Assembly: GCF_004365875.1 (NCBI RefSeq)
Contig: NZ_SODF01000001.1
Coordinates: forward strand, 3,100,001 to 3,164,000
Reading direction: 5' to 3'
DNA: 64,000 nt
From: Kribbella kalugense
GTDB taxonomy: Bacteria; Actinomycetota; Actinomycetes; Propionibacteriales; Kribbellaceae
A program made the translations under genes and the position numbers. Below the pieces are notes generated by a model. That model saw only the letters and a program-made list of their open reading frames with translations, searched no databases and was not told where the DNA came from. Shown here piece after piece: positions 27,014-36,348 of the stretch. Numbering within the stretch: the stretch's first letter is position 1; each line of letters starts with the position of its first letter.

Positions 27014-30000
27014 GTGCAGTCCTCCACCGCGCGCGCGGCCTCCGTCAGTTGCCTGGCCGTCTCGGCGTCGACCGGATGCTGGTCAAGGACAGCCAGATAG
27101 CGGGCGAATTCGGCATCCATCAGGGCATGAACCTTACCGTCAAGGTCCTCCCGTGCCCTATCGACCATGCCCTGAACTGCCTTGTCGCCGAAAACGACCT
27201 CCAGCAGCCGCTGGCCGACGACCGCGCTTCCCGCGCCGGCGCTGGCCTCGGCCCCCTTCGGGATCCCGGTTCCATGGGCGAAAACCACGACCATCAGCGA
27301 GAGTCCGAGCCCGTTCAGGCCGTACTCCAAGATGCGTGCCGTCGACTTCTTGGCGCCGCCTTCCCTGCGGATCACGTCAAGGACGAACGCCTGCCACTCC
27401 CGAACCGCACGACTCGCAGCCTCCGGGAACTCCTCCGACATCGCACCAAGCGCCACCCCAACCCCACCAGCACTCTCACTGGCACCGCCTGTCGCGGTGG
27501 CACTGCCCGTGGTGCCGCTGTCGGACTCACCGGCACCGTCCGACCCACCGGTGCTGCCCGAGGCATTGGCTTTGGCGGACGCGTCAGCGGTCGCCAGCAG
27601 CTGTCGGCCGGGGGCGGTTGCCTGCCAGGCCTTCTCGGCACGTTCCGCGGCGGCCGTCGCGTGCTCGCGCAGCAGCGACTCCAACCCCGACTGAATCGCA
27701 TCGCTGACATCGCGAGTCTCTGCCGGCTTGTCGCCGAGCGAGCTCTTCAACCGATCCCGCAGTCGTCCGGCGTTGGACTGCAGCCCCTTCAGCAGTTCGC
27801 CAGTACCGACGAACTCCTGCCAGCGAGCCAGCACCTCGCCACGCAACAGCGTCCCGTCCTGGCTCGCCTTCGCGATGTCCTTCACACCCTGGTCGTACGC
27901 CGCCTCGACCGAAGACCGCAGCTCAATAGCGGTCTCGGCCTGCGCCCTAACCGCGGCCGCGAACGGCGGCGTCGTCTTCACCATCGCGGACACCGCGCCT
28001 TGCAAGGTACGGCGTACCACCGCGGCCCTTGCCTCCGCATCGGCAGCCAGGTCGACCAGCCAGTCCTTGATCGAGGCAACGGATGCCGACGGCAACATCC
28101 CGTTGCCATCGACAACGGTCTCCTCAATCGAGAACAGCGGCGAGTCGCCGAGCCCGCGCTCGAGCAACATCTGGGCGAGGTGACCGGTGATGTCGTCGAT
28201 CGTCTCGCTAGGAGCCCGGTCGAGCACAACTGCGACCGCCGTACTGCGGTCCGAGGCGCTCTGCAGGAACTCCCACGGCACGGCATCGGAGTACCGCGCC
28301 GCGGTGGTGACGAACAGCCAGAGGTCGGCCGCCGCGAGCAGCTGGGTCGCCAGGTCACGGTTCGCCTGGACGACGGAGTCGATGTCCGGCGCATCCAGGA
28401 TCGCGAGCCCGCGCGGAACGGTGTCAGCGGCAACCAACCGCAACTGCCCCGCATCCTCCATACCGCCCGGCTCGTCCGAACTCGTCCGCGACATCCCCGG
28501 CAGCACCCGGTCGCCCACGAACCAGTCCGCGTCCGCCGGGTGATGAATCAGCACCGGCGACCGAGTCGTCGGCCGCAGCACGCCCGGCTCACTAACAACC
28601 TTGCCGATCACCGTGTTAACCAGCGTCGACTTCCCAGCACCCGTCGAACCACCCACCACCGCGAGCACCGGAGCCTCCAGCTGCACGAGCCGCGGCAACA
28701 AGTAGTCATCCAGCTGATCCAACATCGCCTTCTGCTGCTGCCGAGCCTCGTCAGCCCCCACAACCTCCAACGGCAACCGACTCCCGGCCAACACCCCCCG
28801 CAACTTCATCAGAGCAGTAATCAAAGCCATAGCAGCCTGCTCAGCCGCCAACCGCTCCGCCATCTCCTCCGCAGTAAGTTCCTCTACACCCTCGCCGACC
28901 GCACCAGCCCCGCCGTCAACGTCATCGCCCGCACTAGCCGCGCCATCCCCAGACTCGCCCACAGCGGCATCCGCAGCCTCACCCGCAGCATCCGACGACC
29001 CATCAGCAGCATCGCCACCATCCGCCGACTCGCCGGCCGCACCATCCGCCGCCGCGCCCTCAGCACCGCCCTCCGCCGCGCCATCGCCCGCACCGGCCGA
29101 GCCACCTTCGGACGCACGTACGGCGTCGTTGTCGGCGCCGTCAGCCGCGTCATCCGCGGACGCACTCGCGGCAACCTCGCCAGCTTCGTGAGCGACGTCC
29201 GATGACCCATCCCCGGCGTCATCTGCCGACTCACCGGCGGTGTCGTCGGCCTCCGCGTCCGTGGCCTCGCCCGACGCGTCACTCCCTTGCTCATGCGTGG
29301 GCTCGGGCGACCCATCAGTGGCTTCTTCTGCCGACCCAGTGGTACTCGCGACATCCGCGGACTCACCCGCAGCGTCCGCCTCTCCCCCACGCTCGGCGTC
29401 CGCCGACCCATCTGCGTCGTGATCAGACGAACCCTCGGCCGCATGCTTCGCCGCATCCGCAGCACCACCAGCCGCCACGTCTGCGGTCTGGTGCCCACCG
29501 TCTGCCATGCCGTCTACAGACCCAGCCCCGGCCTCATCGGCCGACACATCCGCCGAATGACGAGCGGACTCATCAGCAGCCATCTCACCGGCACCGTCCG
29601 CCGACTCACCCTCAACGACGTCTACGCCATCCTGGTCAGTCTCATCAGCCGACTCGTGCTGCTGCTCTACTGCCTCACCAGCCGCTTCGCCGACACCACC
29701 GTCGGACGCGTCGCCCGCGGACTCAGCCGCCGCGTGCCTGCCCTGAACATCAGCCGCCGCACCTTCCGCGCCATCTCCGCGTTCAGCCTCGCTGCCGTCT
29801 CCACTACCCGCCGCAGCGTGATGTCCACGGCCGGCCACATTGTCGTCTCCGGTATCCGCCGCAGCCTGATCTCCGCCTCCGCCGACCTCGGCGTGCTCGG
29901 CACCGTCGTCGCCGTGGTCGGCTTCAGCGCCGGCCTCAGCGTGGTCTCCGCCGTCGGCTTCACCGTCGTCGTCGTGGTCGGCTTGACCGTTGGTCTCACC

Positions 30001-31185
30001 GTGCTCAGTGCTTCCCTCGACGGCCTCCTGTGCGGATTCGTGAGAAGGCGCGTTGGGTTCGTCAGTCGCCACCTCGTCAGCGGTGGGCGGGTCGCCGGAC
30101 GCGTCGGCGTCGGCCGCAGACTCTGGCACAGGCTCCGATTCGGCCTCGCTCGCGCGCGTCCCCTCCGGGTTGGCGTCGCTCGGGTCGGTTTCCTGCGGGT
30201 CGTCGTCGCTCGCGTGGGTCTCGTTCGCGTCGGAATCGTCTCGGCTGTCCGCGTCGGATCCGGTTGGTGTGGAGTCGGGGGCTTCGTTGGATGGGGCTGG
30301 GTCGCCTGGTTGTTGAGGCGTGTTGGCCGACTGCTTTGGGAGGCCGACGATGATGTTGCCGTACTCGAGTGGGAAGCCGTCTGGCGACTCGTCTGGCTCG
30401 TACACAACGCCCACGGTCGGGCGCGGCCGGTCCTCGGCGTTCTTGTCGGGTACGGCGTTGCTCCCAGTCTGTACGGCGCTCTCGGTAGACGGCGTCTCGG
30501 CTGAGGCGTCCGCGTCGGCGGAGGCAGCAGCCGTATCTGCCGGGTCGCCAGCCTCCGCGCTGGCCGGTGGCTGGTCTCCTGCTGCGGGCGACGGCTGGTC
30601 TCCCGCCTCGGGCGACGGCTGGTTCTCTGCGGCTGTCGGCTCTGTCGAGCCGTCGTTCTCCGCGTCTGAGGCAGTCGTTTCGTTTGAGGTGTCGGTCGCC
30701 TTGGCGGGTGCCGGGTCGGTCGGTGCGTCCGTGGCTGTGCCGTCGGTGCTCTTGTCCGCGGCTGGTTCTGAGTCCTCGGCGGACTTCGCGGATTCGGCCG
30801 GCGTCTGCTGGTCAGAGCTGTTCGGGTCGACCGGGTCAGCGGACTCGGTAGCTGCGGTGGTCTGGGTCGGCTCGGTGCCGGTGTGCTGGTTTACCGTGTC
30901 TGACGAGTTGGGGGCCGCCGTACCGTCAGGGCGCGTCGAAGCGCCCGCCTCCGGCTGGGACGACGTACCAGCGTCGGCTGGGGACGCGCCGGCGTCGGGC
31001 TGGGACGGGGTCGGCTGGGAGGGAGCGGACGGCTCGGGGGTGGGCTTGCGGCGGCGGCGGTGCCAGAAGCCTCGGGGCTTGGGGGTGGACTGGGCGATGA
31101 GGTTCGCTAGCTCCTGGGCAGGCTGATCCTGGTTCGGAACCCTCGGTTCCGAACCTTCACCAGCTGCTGACCTGGTGTCAGCCAC
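27010..31185 (-). CDS. Giant dynamin-like GTPase with long acidic disordered N-terminus
   Basis: Protein of 1391 residues with GTG start. Residues about 30-770 are low-complexity: first Pro/Ser/Thr/Gln-rich with basic HRRRRKP near 45, then dominated by Ala, Asp, Glu, Gly and Ser, with no hydrophobic core. The folded part starts near 770 with a helical segment (LTAEEMAERLAAEQAAMALI). The P-loop GGSTGAGKSTLVNTVIG is near 842, G3 LDAPDIDS near 935, and long helices continue to the end. A single hydrophobic segment (GLGLSLMVVVFAHG) lies near 1320. It is coupled to the short GTPase downstream and preceded by a PrsW protease gene (90-bp gap). The disordered half is unusually long for the family and makes length-based annotation unreliable. 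Confidence 0.85.
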   Translation of the reverse strand: MADTRSAAGEGSEPRVPNQDQPAQELANLIAQSTPKPRGFWHRRRRKPTPEPSAPSQPTPSQPDAGASPADAGTSSQPEAGASTRPDGTAAPNSSDTVNQHTGTEPTQTTAATESADPVDPNSSDQQTPAESAKSAEDSEPAADKSTDGTATDAPTDPAPAKATDTSNETTASDAENDGSTEPTAAENQPSPEAGDQPSPAAGDQPPASAEAGDPADTAAASADADASAETPSTESAVQTGSNAVPDKNAEDRPRPTVGVVYEPDESPDGFPLEYGNIIVGLPKQSANTPQQPGDPAPSNEAPDSTPTGSDADSRDDSDANETHASDDDPQETDPSDANPEGTRASEAESEPVPESAADADASGDPPTADEVATDEPNAPSHESAQEAVEGSTEHGETNGQADHDDDGEADGGDHAEAGAEADHGDDGAEHAEVGGGGDQAAADTGDDNVAGRGHHAAAGSGDGSEAERGDGAEGAAADVQGRHAAAESAGDASDGGVGEAAGEAVEQQHESADETDQDGVDVVEGESADGAGEMAADESARHSADVSADEAGAGSVDGMADGGHQTADVAAGGAADAAKHAAEGSSDHDADGSADAERGGEADAAGESADVASTTGSAEEATDGSPEPTHEQGSDASGEATDAEADDTAGESADDAGDGSSDVAHEAGEVAASASADDAADGADNDAVRASEGGSAGAGDGAAEGGAEGAAADGAAGESADGGDAADGSSDAAGEAADAAVGESGDGAASAGDDVDGGAGAVGEGVEELTAEEMAERLAAEQAAMALITALMKLRGVLAGSRLPLEVVGADEARQQQKAMLDQLDDYLLPRLVQLEAPVLAVVGGSTGAGKSTLVNTVIGKVVSEPGVLRPTTRSPVLIHHPADADWFVGDRVLPGMSRTSSDEPGGMEDAGQLRLVAADTVPRGLAILDAPDIDSVVQANRDLATQLLAAADLWLFVTTAARYSDAVPWEFLQSASDRSTAVAVVLDRAPSETIDDITGHLAQMLLERGLGDSPLFSIEETVVDGNGMLPSASVASIKDWLVDLAADAEARAAVVRRTLQGAVSAMVKTTPPFAAAVRAQAETAIELRSSVEAAYDQGVKDIAKASQDGTLLRGEVLARWQEFVGTGELLKGLQSNAGRLRDRLKSSLGDKPAETRDVSDAIQSGLESLLREHATAAAERAEKAWQATAPGRQLLATADASAKANASGSTGGSDGAGESDSGTTGSATATGGASESAGGVGVALGAMSEEFPEAASRAVREWQAFVLDVIRREGGAKKSTARILEYGLNGLGLSLMVVVFAHGTGIPKGAEASAGAGSAVVGQRLLEVVFGDKAVQGMVDRAREDLDGKVHALMDAEFARYLAVLDQHPVDAETARQLTEAARAVEDCT

Positions 31186-31275
31186 GATGTCCGCCCACGA
31201 GCACAGAGTGCCCGGTCGGACAGCGCAGAAGCAAAGTCATCGTCATCCCCGTTTGGCGGCGTGGACGGGTGGCAG

Positions 31276-32874
31276 TCACTGCGGTGGTGGGTACGGACCG
31301 TATCCTCCCGGCGGTCCTTGCTGACCGGGGGGTCCCGGTGGGTAACCGGACTGACCGGCTGGGTAACCGGGTTGCCCCTGCGGATAGCCCGGCTGAGCAG
31401 GTGGATAACCGTCCTGCGGCCCCGGGTACGGCGCCTGTCCGGCAGCCCCAGGCCCACCAGCCATCGGCCCGCCCGACCCCGGCATCCCGCCTCCCGGACC
31501 CATCGGCGCACCCGGACCCATCGGCGCACCTGGACCAAACGGTGCACCCGGACCCAGCGGCGCGCCAGGCCCGCCCGGACCCATCGGTGCGCCAGGTGGG
31601 AAGGAGCCGCCCGCGTACTGCGGCGCAGCCTGAGCAAACGCCGGCATCGGCGGGAACGGCACGCTCGGCCGTCGCTCCCGCAGCTCGTCGAGCAGCTGCT
31701 TCTCCGTCTGCAATGCGTCCGGCCCGATCACCTGTCGGACGATCTTGTCTCGCAGGTACGCCAGTTCGGTCGCGTTGTGCTGGAACGCCTTCGCTGCCGC
31801 TTCCGCCTGCGGACCGTACCGCCGCGCGTTCTGCCGCAGCGCCTTGCGCCCGCGCAGCGTCGCTATCAACGGCACGTCCTGTGGCACCAGCCACCCGAAC
31901 CGAACATAGTCATACAGCCGAGACGCGATCATCTGCCCCTCCCGTGATCGCATCACCAGCGCGAACACGACCAGGCAGATGAACAACGGCACCATCAGGC
32001 ACAGGTACGCGACGATGAAGCCCCCGCCGCCCGCCCAACTCGCGGAGGCGTTCCATGACGCGTGTGCCAGCACCGCCGCCAGGTACCCGACGACGGGCGC
32101 GAGGAAGCGTACGACGGTACTTCGGTGTCGTATGGCGACACCTATCCCGATCGCGGTGAACGACGTGAAGAGTGGATGCGCGAACGGCGAGATCACGCCG
32201 CGGATGATGAACAGTGCGAACGCCCCACGCAGGCCCGCGTCGCTACCGGACTCCTCGGAGAGCGTGTTGAAGACGCGGCCGTAGTACAGGATGTTCTCGG
32301 TGAAGGCGAAGCCGACGCCCACCATCCCGGCATACACGAGGCCGTCGATGATGCCGTCGAACTCCTTCCGCCGGACCAGCGCCAGCAGAAGGATCACGGA
32401 GCCCTTGGCGAACTCCTCCACCGGCGGCGCGACGAAGACCGCGGACCGGTCGCCGCCGACGCCGGTCTCGGCCAGCCGGTGCGACACCTCGGTGTTGATG
32501 AAGATCGCGGCCAGCGTCGCGATGAAGGCGCCCCAGCAGAGCGCGAACACGATGTACTTGGTCGGCTCCGGCTCGTACCGATCCAGCCAGAGATAGAGCG
32601 CGATCACCGGGATGACCGGGACGAACGCGAACACCAGGCCCCAGGTGAAGCCGCCCGCGCCGGTCGACTTGGCCACGATGCCGAAGATCACCAGACCCGC
32701 GATCGCGAACACCACCGCGATCACGATCCCGATCAGCACGCCTTGGTTGCGCCGCTGGCCGGGGACCGGATGGCCGCCGAGAACGTTCGGCTGCGGGTAC
32801 GGTCCGGCGGCCGAGTACGCCGACCCCGCCGCGGGTTGCGGCGCGCCTGCCGGGCCTGGTGAGGGGTAACTCAT
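31276..32874 (-). CDS. PrsW-family intramembrane metalloprotease
   Basis: Membrane protease of 532 residues from ATG 32874. About eight to ten hydrophobic segments lie between residues 45 and 330. The catalytic motifs of the family are visible: APPVEEFAKG (EExxK) near 150, the His-containing HPLFTSF near 228 and HASWNA near 270. PrsW proteins cleave anti-sigma factors or other membrane substrates. The C-terminal ~130 residues are a Pro/Gly-rich low-complexity tail with GAPMGP and GYPxGQPGYP repeats, cytoplasmic by charge. It lies upstream of the GTPase pair on the same strand and may be cotranscribed. Confidence 0.88.
   Translation of the reverse strand: MSYPSPGPAGAPQPAAGSAYSAAGPYPQPNVLGGHPVPGQRRNQGVLIGIVIAVVFAIAGLVIFGIVAKSTGAGGFTWGLVFAFVPVIPVIALYLWLDRYEPEPTKYIVFALCWGAFIATLAAIFINTEVSHRLAETGVGGDRSAVFVAPPVEEFAKGSVILLLALVRRKEFDGIIDGLVYAGMVGVGFAFTENILYYGRVFNTLSEESGSDAGLRGAFALFIIRGVISPFAHPLFTSFTAIGIGVAIRHRSTVVRFLAPVVGYLAAVLAHASWNASASWAGGGGFIVAYLCLMVPLFICLVVFALVMRSREGQMIASRLYDYVRFGWLVPQDVPLIATLRGRKALRQNARRYGPQAEAAAKAFQHNATELAYLRDKIVRQVIGPDALQTEKQLLDELRERRPSVPFPPMPAFAQAAPQYAGGSFPPGAPMGPGGPGAPLGPGAPFGPGAPMGPGAPMGPGGGMPGSGGPMAGGPGAAGQAPYPGPQDGYPPAQPGYPQGQPGYPAGQSGYPPGPPGQQGPPGGYGPYPPPQ
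31495..31592. repeat. 15-bp imperfect tandem repeats in PrsW tail
   Basis: Repeats of the form ggacccatcggcgca encode the GPGAPMGPGAP tail of the PrsW protein. In-frame coding repeats, prone to length variation between strains. Confidence 0.7.
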
Positions 32875-33036
32875 GCCCCGAAGCCTAGTTGGGGTCCCGA
32901 CCAACCGGCAGAACCACCCACTCAGCGTTACCGGGATGGAACGACAACCCTGTACTTCGCTCCCACTCGAACCGCCGTGATTCCTAACCCGGAGGCGCGA
33001 TCACCCGCTCATCTGAGAGACTCTTCCGTGCCGTAC

Positions 33037-33110
33037 GCCCCCGTAGCTCAGCTGGATAGAGCGTCGGACTTCTAATCCGTTGGTCGCAGGTTCGAGTCCT
33101 GCCGGGGGCG
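33037..33110 (+). tRNA. tRNA-Arg (anticodon TCT)
   Basis: 74-nt cloverleaf. Acceptor gcccccg pairs with cgggggc, D arm gctcagctggatagagc, anticodon loop ttctaat gives TCT, T arm caggttcgagtcctg, discriminator G. CCA is not encoded. Reads AGA codons, rare in this GC-rich genome. Confidence 0.96.
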
Positions 33111-33127
33111 CTGCGCAGCTGGCCAGG

Positions 33128-33871
33128 TCACACGCTGGACCGTTTCTGGGTGATCAGTACGTCGATGCCGTCCAGGATCCGGTCGAGGCCGAAGGTCACG
33201 TCCGCGTCGTGGATCTCGTCGCTGTATTCGTTGCCGGCCATCATGGACGCCAGGATCGAATATCCCAGTTCCTGCAGCCGAGGCTCGAGGAATCGGGTCA
33301 CCGCGGCAGGCTGGACCGAGGTCGTGGCGCTGTCGCGCACATCGCGACGCGCGCTGGCGATCCGCCGGGCATAACCGTCCAGCAGCAACGCGCAGGCCAG
33401 GCCTTCGGAGGGACTCAGCCCGGCGCCGGTCAGCACCTTCAGAATCGCCTCTGCCCAGCCGAGCAGATTCGGCGTCATCGGCGCCCCGCGGATGGGTAGG
33501 TCGCAGAGCCAGGGGTGTACGTCGCATCGATCGACCATCGCCTGCGTCCAAATGGCCGCAGCGGCTCGCCAGTCCGGCGCATCGGCGACGCGGTCCGGTG
33601 GTGCACCCCAGGCTGCGTCACCGATGAGCACCAGCAGCTCGTCCCGGGACCGGACGTACCTGTAGATCGCGTTGGCGGTCAGCCCGATCTTCTGGGCGAG
33701 CTTGGGCATCGACAAGGCGGCGAATCCGTCGGCATCGGCCAGCTCGAGGGCCGCGTCGACGATCTGCTCGACGCTCTGCGTCGGCTTCCGTCCGAGCCGG
33801 TTCGACTTGGCGGGCGCGCCCCACGCCAAGGCGAGTCCCGGGGGCAGGTGCGCATCGTCGGTCAACGACAT
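33128..33871 (-). CDS. TetR-family regulator (TetR_C_1 type)
   Basis: Repressor of 247 residues. The HTH lies at about 34-80 (SVEQIVDAALELADADGF, LSMPKLAQKIGLTANAIYRY). The large C-terminal domain resembles the tetracycline-repressor-like TetR_C_1 group. It diverges from a secreted esterase gene, and an AT-rich imperfect palindrome lies between them. It probably controls the esterase and itself. The ligand is unknown. Confidence 0.9.
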   Translation of the reverse strand: MSLTDDAHLPPGLALAWGAPAKSNRLGRKPTQSVEQIVDAALELADADGFAALSMPKLAQKIGLTANAIYRYVRSRDELLVLIGDAAWGAPPDRVADAPDWRAAAAIWTQAMVDRCDVHPWLCDLPIRGAPMTPNLLGWAEAILKVLTGAGLSPSEGLACALLLDGYARRIASARRDVRDSATTSVQPAAVTRFLEPRLQELGYSILASMMAGNEYSDEIHDADVTFGLDRILDGIDVLITQKRSSV

Positions 33872-33920
33872 CAGGTCGACTCCTCGGACAACTGGTTTGA
33901 CTTCGTGTGCACCTTACACT

Positions 33921-33951
33921 TTATATTAGTGGGACCCACACACAAATATAA
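33921..33951. promoter_or_regulatory. Operator region, TetR/esterase divergent promoters
   Basis: Outer inverted repeat ttatatt / aatataa with 17-bp spacing encloses gtgggacccac, itself a perfect 11-bp palindrome, though the two are offset by two bases. This AT-rich block stands out between the divergent tetR and esterase genes and includes their likely -10 regions. Confidence 0.6.
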
Positions 33952-33964
33952 CTGAGGATGCGAT

Positions 33965-35614
33965 ATGAAGCAGCGACGCCCGTGGATCAACCGTTCTCGC
34001 CGGCTCGGAGTACTGCTGACCGCGGCGTTGCTCTCGAGCTCGGCGGCAGCCTGCGGAGGAGCGGCCGAGGCCGGCACAAACGACCGCGGTACGCCGGAGA
34101 CGCCCGCGAAGACCGTGGTCTCGACCGACGCCGGCGCAGTACGCGGCACGCTCACCGCGGATGCCCGGCTCTTCCAAGGAATCCCGTACGCCGCACCGCC
34201 GGTCGGGCAGCTCCGCTGGGCATCGCCGCAACGGACCGCGTCATGGAGTGGCATCCGGGACGCCACCAAGCCCGGGAATCGCTGTGCCCAAGCCGAAGGG
34301 CTGATCGATCCGGCCAGTACTACTGAGGACTGTCTCTATCTCAACGTCGCGACGCCACGCGACAGCGGCGTACACAAACTGCCGGTCATGGTGTGGATCC
34401 ACGGCAACGGCTTCATCAGCGGAGCCGGCAGCCTGTACGACGCGCAGCGGCTGGCGGACAGCGGTCAGGTCATCGTGGTCAGCCCCAACTATCGGCTGGG
34501 GATCTTCGGCTTCCTTGCGCATCCGGCTCTCGACCACGGCCAGGCGAAGCAACTCTCCGGGAACTTCGGCCTCGAAGACCAGCAGGCCGCGTTGCAGTGG
34601 GTCAAGCGCAACGCCGCGGCGTTCGGCGGCGATCCGGGCAATGTCACGATCTTTGGTGAGTCCGCTGGAGGCACCAGCGTCTGTTCCCACCTGGTCGCGC
34701 CAGGATCAGCAGGACTGTTCCAAAAGGCGATCCTCCAGAGCGCCCAATGCACCGGCCAGAAGTGGTCGCCTGGACCGCCGACCTGGTTCCCGCTGCCACG
34801 GTCCGAGCGCGAGCAGCATGGCCTCGAGGTCGCGGCCAAGGTCGGCTGCTCCAAACCGGCCACCGCTGCAGCCTGCCTGCGGGCCAAACCCACGGCCGAG
34901 CTCGCCAAGTGGTCTGACGACGGGGTCGGATCAGGACCCACCGTCGGTAGTGGCCTACTACCTCTCAGCCCGGATCGAGCCTTCGCAACCGGCCGCTACA
35001 ACCACGTGCCGATCATCCAAGGGACCACGCGGGACGAGCATCGCCTGTTCACCGCGGCGATCGAAACAGCAACCGGTGAGGTGACGACCCCGGCCAGCTA
35101 CAGCGAACAAATCCACACACTGTTCGACCAGTCGGACGCGGCCCGGGTCCTGGCCCGCTACCCCGTCGCGAGCTTCCATTCGGCCGGCGAGGCCTTGTCG
35201 GCCGTCGTCACCGACTGGGCGTGGGGCTGCACGGTTCTCGACCGAGATCGCGCACTCGCCGCGCAGACTCCGCTGTATGCGTACGAGTTCGCCGACGAGA
35301 CCGCTCCGTGGTTCACCACGCTGCCGAAACCCAACTTCCCGACCGGCGCGTTCCACGGCGCCGAACTGCAGTACCTCTTCACCGACGCGCAACTCCCCGG
35401 CCCGAGCACACCGGCACAGAAACAACTCTCCGCGACGATGATGAGCTACTGGACCCAGTTCGCCCACACCGGCAACCCGAACGGCCCCGGCCTACCCCAG
35501 TGGCAGCCCTTCCAGAACAAGTCCCACGTCCAGTCCCTCGCCCCCACAAAGATCACCCCAGCCAACCTCGCCCAAGAACACCAGTGCACCTTCTGGAACT
35601 CAATAGCCAGCTGA
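33965..35614 (+). CDS. Secreted type-B carboxylesterase, putative lipoprotein
   Basis: Alpha/beta-hydrolase of 549 residues. The signal peptide (basic RRPWINRSRRL, then hydrophobic 14-26) ends in SAAAC with C30 as possible lipid anchor, although the -3 Ala is not the best lipobox residue. The nucleophile S233 lies in FGESAGGTS. The oxyanion motif HGNG near 147, the acid region GTTRDEHRLF and the catalytic His in FHGAELQYLF complete the set. Type-B members hydrolyse a broad range of esters, including plasticiser and drug esters. Regulated by the divergent TetR protein. Confidence 0.9.
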   Translation: MKQRRPWINRSRRLGVLLTAALLSSSAAACGGAAEAGTNDRGTPETPAKTVVSTDAGAVRGTLTADARLFQGIPYAAPPVGQLRWASPQRTASWSGIRDATKPGNRCAQAEGLIDPASTTEDCLYLNVATPRDSGVHKLPVMVWIHGNGFISGAGSLYDAQRLADSGQVIVVSPNYRLGIFGFLAHPALDHGQAKQLSGNFGLEDQQAALQWVKRNAAAFGGDPGNVTIFGESAGGTSVCSHLVAPGSAGLFQKAILQSAQCTGQKWSPGPPTWFPLPRSEREQHGLEVAAKVGCSKPATAAACLRAKPTAELAKWSDDGVGSGPTVGSGLLPLSPDRAFATGRYNHVPIIQGTTRDEHRLFTAAIETATGEVTTPASYSEQIHTLFDQSDAARVLARYPVASFHSAGEALSAVVTDWAWGCTVLDRDRALAAQTPLYAYEFADETAPWFTTLPKPNFPTGAFHGAELQYLFTDAQLPGPSTPAQKQLSATMMSYWTQFAHTGNPNGPGLPQWQPFQNKSHVQSLAPTKITPANLAQEHQCTFWNSIAS

Positions 35615-35657
35615 GGCTCTCAGGGAGTTCCTAGCGACTTCTCAGTTCGTTCTCGGG

Positions 35658-35710
35658 GCGATCCGTCCTTCCCGTTCGTCCAACCGGTACGTACGGGAAG
35701 GACGGGTCGC
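35658..35710. terminator. Strong hairpin between esterase and P-loop gene
   Basis: 18-bp stem with one G-U pair (core ccgtccttcccgt with acgggaaggacgg) and 17-nt loop. It should end esterase transcription, but the right arm stops two bases before the annotated ATG of the next gene. A leader role, or a later start for that gene, is therefore possible. Confidence 0.7.
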
Positions 35711-35712
35711 TT

Positions 35713-36315
35713 ATGCATTCAGCGGTTGTTGAGGGTGTGTTGCGGGGGCGGGAGTTGCGGTATGCGGTTGAGGCGGTGGTGGTGTTGGCGGGGGTGCCGG
35801 GGGCTGGGAAGAGTACGTTTTTGCGGCGGGTGTTTGCGGGTGGCGACGGCGTGCGGGTGTTCGACTCAGCGCACGTTCGTGAGCGGTGGATGCCTGTGCT
35901 GGGAGTGGTTCCTTATGTCTTGTGGCGGCCGTTGGTGCATCTCGTGTACTACGTGAGGCTGCTGAGCGGGATGCGTCGCGGGCTTGGGCCGATGGTTGTG
36001 CACGATTGCGCCACTCGGCCGTGGGCGCGGCGGCTGATTGGGTGGCGGGCTCGGCGGGCCGGGCTGCCGTTGCATCTGATCCTGCTCGATGTGCCCGGCG
36101 ACGTGGCGCGGTCGGGGCAGTGGAAGCGCGGACGCGTCGTACGGCAGGGCAGCATGGCGATGCATTGCCGAAGATGGCCAGAGCTCGTCGCGAAGGCGGT
36201 CGACGATCCTGGGTACGTCGTACCTGGAGCCGAATCTGCTCTGGTTCTGAGTCGTGGGGAGGCCGATCGGATCGCCCGGATCAGCTTCGGATCAGGAATT
36301 GTCGGTGGCTGCTGA
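35713..36315 (+). CDS. P-loop ATPase/kinase-like protein
   Basis: ATP-binding protein of 200 residues; the start is 35713 (ATG, no clear ribosome site) or GTG 35737 (after a GAGGG). Walker A GVPGAGKSTF lies near 27-36, VVHDCATRPWARR near 97-109 may carry the Walker B acid, and LILLDVPGDVARSG resembles zeta-toxin/AAA_33 kinases. Codon use is odd: third positions favour G and T far more than the C-rich neighbours. It lies 33 bp upstream of the second dnaN gene and may share its transcript. Confidence 0.72.
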   Translation: MHSAVVEGVLRGRELRYAVEAVVVLAGVPGAGKSTFLRRVFAGGDGVRVFDSAHVRERWMPVLGVVPYVLWRPLVHLVYYVRLLSGMRRGLGPMVVHDCATRPWARRLIGWRARRAGLPLHLILLDVPGDVARSGQWKRGRVVRQGSMAMHCRRWPELVAKAVDDPGYVVPGAESALVLSRGEADRIARISFGSGIVGGC

Positions 36316-36348
36316 TTGAGTCGATGCTCTTGATGGGGAGGAGTGCGG

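Noticed and set aside
24561..27707. 1048-residue rightward frame
   Set aside because: Crosses the SRPBCC gene out of frame and runs antisense to the GTPase genes. Composition is Arg/Ser/Pro-rich with no domain, a high-GC shadow.
27049..31126. Several long rightward frames opposite the giant GTPase
   Set aside because: They are antisense to the low-complexity region, change frame repeatedly and lack ribosome sites and domains.
31495..31592. Regular short repeats suggesting CRISPR
   Set aside because: The repeats are contiguous, in frame and encode a Gly/Pro tail; no spacers of constant length.
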